Below, piece by piece: positions 62,405-64,000 of a DNA stretch of 64,000 bases; position 1 is the stretch's first letter, and each line of letters begins with the position of its first letter. Source of the stretch: Octadecabacter antarcticus 307 (GTDB lineage Bacteria; Pseudomonadota; Alphaproteobacteria; Rhodobacterales; Rhodobacteraceae). The notes under the pieces are model-generated. The model searched no databases. It was given only the letters and a program-made list of their open reading frames with translations, and was not told where the DNA came from. A program made the translations under genes and the position numbers. The DNA is taken from assembly GCF_000155675.2 (NCBI RefSeq), contig NC_020911.1, forward strand, positions 1,974,501 through 2,038,500, written 5' to 3'.

Positions 62405-63136
62405 ATGACCAATTACGCAAAAATGAGAATATCGAACCCCTCAGTATATTATGAATCTCCAGATCTTGTTCTGAATGATGGCAAACTCAACCGTGGTGAA
62501 AAAGAGAAGGTCCTGAGGTCAATGGCATCTGATGCCGGGCAGATGGCAGAGGCGACGATTGAGGGTATGGAGGAGAGCGACCCGGCATATAGCGCCAACG
62601 ATCTTCAGGCTGCTCTGATCCAACTCGAGAAGTCCAAAAAACGTAAAACCATTGATGATCTAAGCCTGCCGAACGCGCGCTTTCAGCGGATTATGGTCGT
62701 GACGACAGTCGACCAAGATTTGAACCGTGACGTCGCGGATATTGCCTATGACATGGCTGAGGTCGCGGACGGCAAGGTTTACTTGCTGAACGTTGTCCCG
62801 TCGCAATATGCGGGGGCAGGGTTGATGGCCGCAGGACCAATGATGACCTCCGTTCCGCTTATTGCTATTGATAATACTCAAATCATTGAAGAGCGCACTC
62901 AGCAACTCGCTGAGTTGAGGGTCGAAAGTGGGGCTAGCGTTAAGACTGAGATTGAGGTGCGCAGCGGCCAAATCGAACAGGTGATCGCCGACTATGCCGA
63001 TGAATGTGATGCCGATATCATAGTTGTTGGATCCCCAAGCCGATCTTGGCTCGAAGCGTTGTTCGATCCTTCTATCACCAGCAGAGTCACCAATTCGGCC
63101 CCATGTCCTGTTCTGATAGTGCCGGAATCCGCGTAG
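62405..63136 (+). CDS. Universal stress protein (UspA family) with N-terminal extension
   Basis: 243 residues, GAGAGGAG ribosome binding site. Residues ~93-241 are a Usp domain: FQRIMVVTTVDQDLNRDVADIA, GKVYLLNVVPSQ, DADIIVVGSPSRSWLEALFDPSITSRVTNSAPCPVLIV. The ATP-binding G-x2-G-x9-G(S/T) motif is not preserved (only VGSPSRS), so it may not bind ATP. The ~90-residue N-terminal part (Asp/Glu/Ser rich, LNRGEKEKVLRSMASDAGQMAEATIEGM) is helical and not part of the Usp fold. Confidence 0.88.
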   Translation: MTNYAKMRISNPSVYYESPDLVLNDGKLNRGEKEKVLRSMASDAGQMAEATIEGMEESDPAYSANDLQAALIQLEKSKKRKTIDDLSLPNARFQRIMVVTTVDQDLNRDVADIAYDMAEVADGKVYLLNVVPSQYAGAGLMAAGPMMTSVPLIAIDNTQIIEERTQQLAELRVESGASVKTEIEVRSGQIEQVIADYADECDADIIVVGSPSRSWLEALFDPSITSRVTNSAPCPVLIVPESA

Positions 63137-63336
63137 TCCGTTCATTTGCAGTGGCTGATTTTTCTAAGATAATTACCCTCCAACGCTGAGTTCTTGTGCT
63201 GGAAGCTGTCAGTGATGCGCTGAACGACACCAGTGATATGGCAATATGTCATGCTATTGCGGTGCGATCATACTGAACTTCGTCCCTGTTCCCGGACATT
63301 GGGGTACTTCGTCTCTGTCCGTGAAAGGGGCACCAA

Positions 63337-63521
63337 ATGGGACAACAGCGGCGTAAGTACACAGACGATTATAAGGCCGGGGCAGTTGAGCGACTGTACG
63401 AGCCTGGGGCGACGCAAGGCAGCGTTGCCAAGGAGCTCAGGATTACTGGTACACAGCTGAAGACGTGGAGATTTTGCACAAAGCATCCGCTTTTTTCGCA
63501 ACGCGGGCGGTGAACCCATGA
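63337..63521 (+). pseudogene. IS3 orfA with internal deletion
   Basis: MGQQRRKYTDDYKAGAVERL, GSVAKELRITGTQLKTW, then directly EILHKASAFFATRAVNP in another frame. The middle (usually about 35 codons) is deleted and the frame is shifted. Its stop overlaps the orfB start (ATGA). Confidence 0.8.
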
Positions 63522-64000
63522 CGAGCAAGCGCACTTTCATCACTGCCCATAAAGCGCAATATGCGGTTTCAATATTATGCCGTCTCCTGGAGATATCCCG
63601 GGGCTGGTTCTACGGATTTCCAGCCAGTCAGCCTGCACGCGATCAACGTCAAGTTAATCGTGAGGCCCGAGATCAGGAGTTGCTTCCCAAGATTAAAACC
63701 TTCTTCAAGGTCAGTAAGAAATGCTATGGATCAAAGCGTATTCACCAAGACTTGCTGGCGGATAGTGAGGTCGTCTCTGAACGGCGTGTTGCCAGAATAA
63801 TGAAGGAAAACAAGCTGTCTCCGCTTCTTCGCAAGCGTAGAAAGCCAATCACGACGGACAGCAATCATATGCTGAAGCCTTCCATTGCCCCCTCTCACAC
63901 ATACTGCGTATGTGCTGCCGGCAAATGGGCAGGCGATTGCGAAGCAATCTGCCGAGAGGGGCCAAACTTGCTGGAACAGAAGTTCCACAGCCAGACGCCT
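63518..64000 (+). CDS. IS3 orfB transposase, partial, with 72-bp in-frame palindromic insertion
   Basis: MTSKRTFITAHKAQYAVSIL, LEISRGWFYGFPASQ, FKVSKKCYGSKRIHQDLLAD, VARIMKENKLSPLLRKRRKP: N-terminal half of an IS3 DDE transposase. After PSIA, 24 extra codons (63890-63961) precede PNLLEQKFHSQTP, where the family normally reads IAPNLL directly. The catalytic domain lies beyond the window. Confidence 0.85.
   Translation, partial: MTSKRTFITAHKAQYAVSILCRLLEISRGWFYGFPASQPARDQRQVNREARDQELLPKIKTFFKVSKKCYGSKRIHQDLLADSEVVSERRVARIMKENKLSPLLRKRRKPITTDSNHMLKPSIAPSHTYCVCAAGKWAGDCEAICREGPNLLEQKFHSQTP
63890..63961 (+). repeat. Palindromic insertion, long form (72 bp)
   Basis: Terminal inverted repeat CCCTCTC ... 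GAGAGGG. Inside are three stems: CACATAC-TGC-GTATGTG, CTGCC...GGCAG and GATTGC-GA-AGCAATC-like. The left half has the same order as the 39-bp copies (CCCTCTCA, variable stem, CTGCCGG...GGCAG), so the short copies look like left halves. 72 bp is 24 codons without a stop. Confidence 0.87.

Larger units (their letters stand above)
63274..64000 (+). mobile_element. IS3 family element, continues past window end
   Basis: Starts near TGAACTTCGTCCCTG. Contains a shortened orfA and an orfB that is open to the end of the window. Different subgroup from the IS3 at 46593. Confidence 0.75.

Overview
The window looks like a stretch of a Roseobacter-group alphaproteobacterium (Rhodobacteraceae). Supporting signs are a CcsR-type small-RNA array next to a DUF1127 gene, LexA boxes of the alphaproteobacterial GAAC-N7-GAAC / GTTC-N7-GTTC type, TRAP and ABC uptake systems for polyols and amides, and moderate GC. 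The insertion-sequence load is very high (IS5/IS903, IS1595, IS6, IS630, IS3, IS110), as in cold-adapted marine genera such as Octadecabacter. The genus is my inference only.

Layout. 1-6.4 kb is an integration scar: a tyrosine recombinase fused in frame to the C-terminal part of an LrgB-like protein, a tRNA-Asn 3' remnant, a tRNA-Gly(TCC) 5' half, an intact integrase, an AlpA-like protein and a DUF3987 protein. 6.4-9 kb holds two IS elements, one splitting a small gene. 9-17 kb is a minus-strand amide operon: periplasmic binding protein, permeases, ATPases, AtzG-like protein, amidase, and the AmiC/AmiR sensor and antiterminator. 17.8-18.3 kb is a CcsR-type sRNA array with its DUF1127 partner gene. 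18.6-19.3 kb is an SOS-controlled umuD and a broken umuC. 20.5-30.6 kb is an inositol/cyclitol catabolic cluster (RpiR regulator, dehydrogenases, HpcH aldolase, ALDH, iolD, iolE, an IS-split SDR). 30.8-40.1 kb is a second sugar/cyclitol locus: a winged-helix protein fused to a solute-binding domain, its paralogous secreted binding protein, two permeases, two ATPases, IolG and a TIM-barrel isomerase.

41.9-42.1 kb has an intact tRNA-Gly(TCC) followed by a 3' half of the same tRNA, which mirrors the 5' half near 2.05 kb. 42.3-46.6 kb looks chromosomal (ABC exporter, acyl-CoA synthetase, DCC protein) until an IS3 element cuts the DCC gene. 46.6-51.5 kb is nested IS wreckage, an hsdM fragment, a second DUF1127 locus and a small SOS-boxed zinc-ribbon gene. 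51.6-59.6 kb is a complete L-threonate/tetronate operon (otnI, otnC, otnK, ltnD, TRAP dctQM and dctP) with a divergent LacI regulator and a 24-bp perfect palindrome between them. 60-64 kb holds another IS5/IS903 element, two DUF1127 genes, a universal stress protein and an IS3 element running off the end.

The most unusual signal is a family of short double-hairpin palindromic insertions inside transposase reading frames: 39-40 bp in four places and 72 bp in one. Four of the five keep the reading frame length. The first stem differs between copies but stays self-complementary, which indicates selection for structure. The winged-helix/solute-binding fusion is the most interesting single gene.
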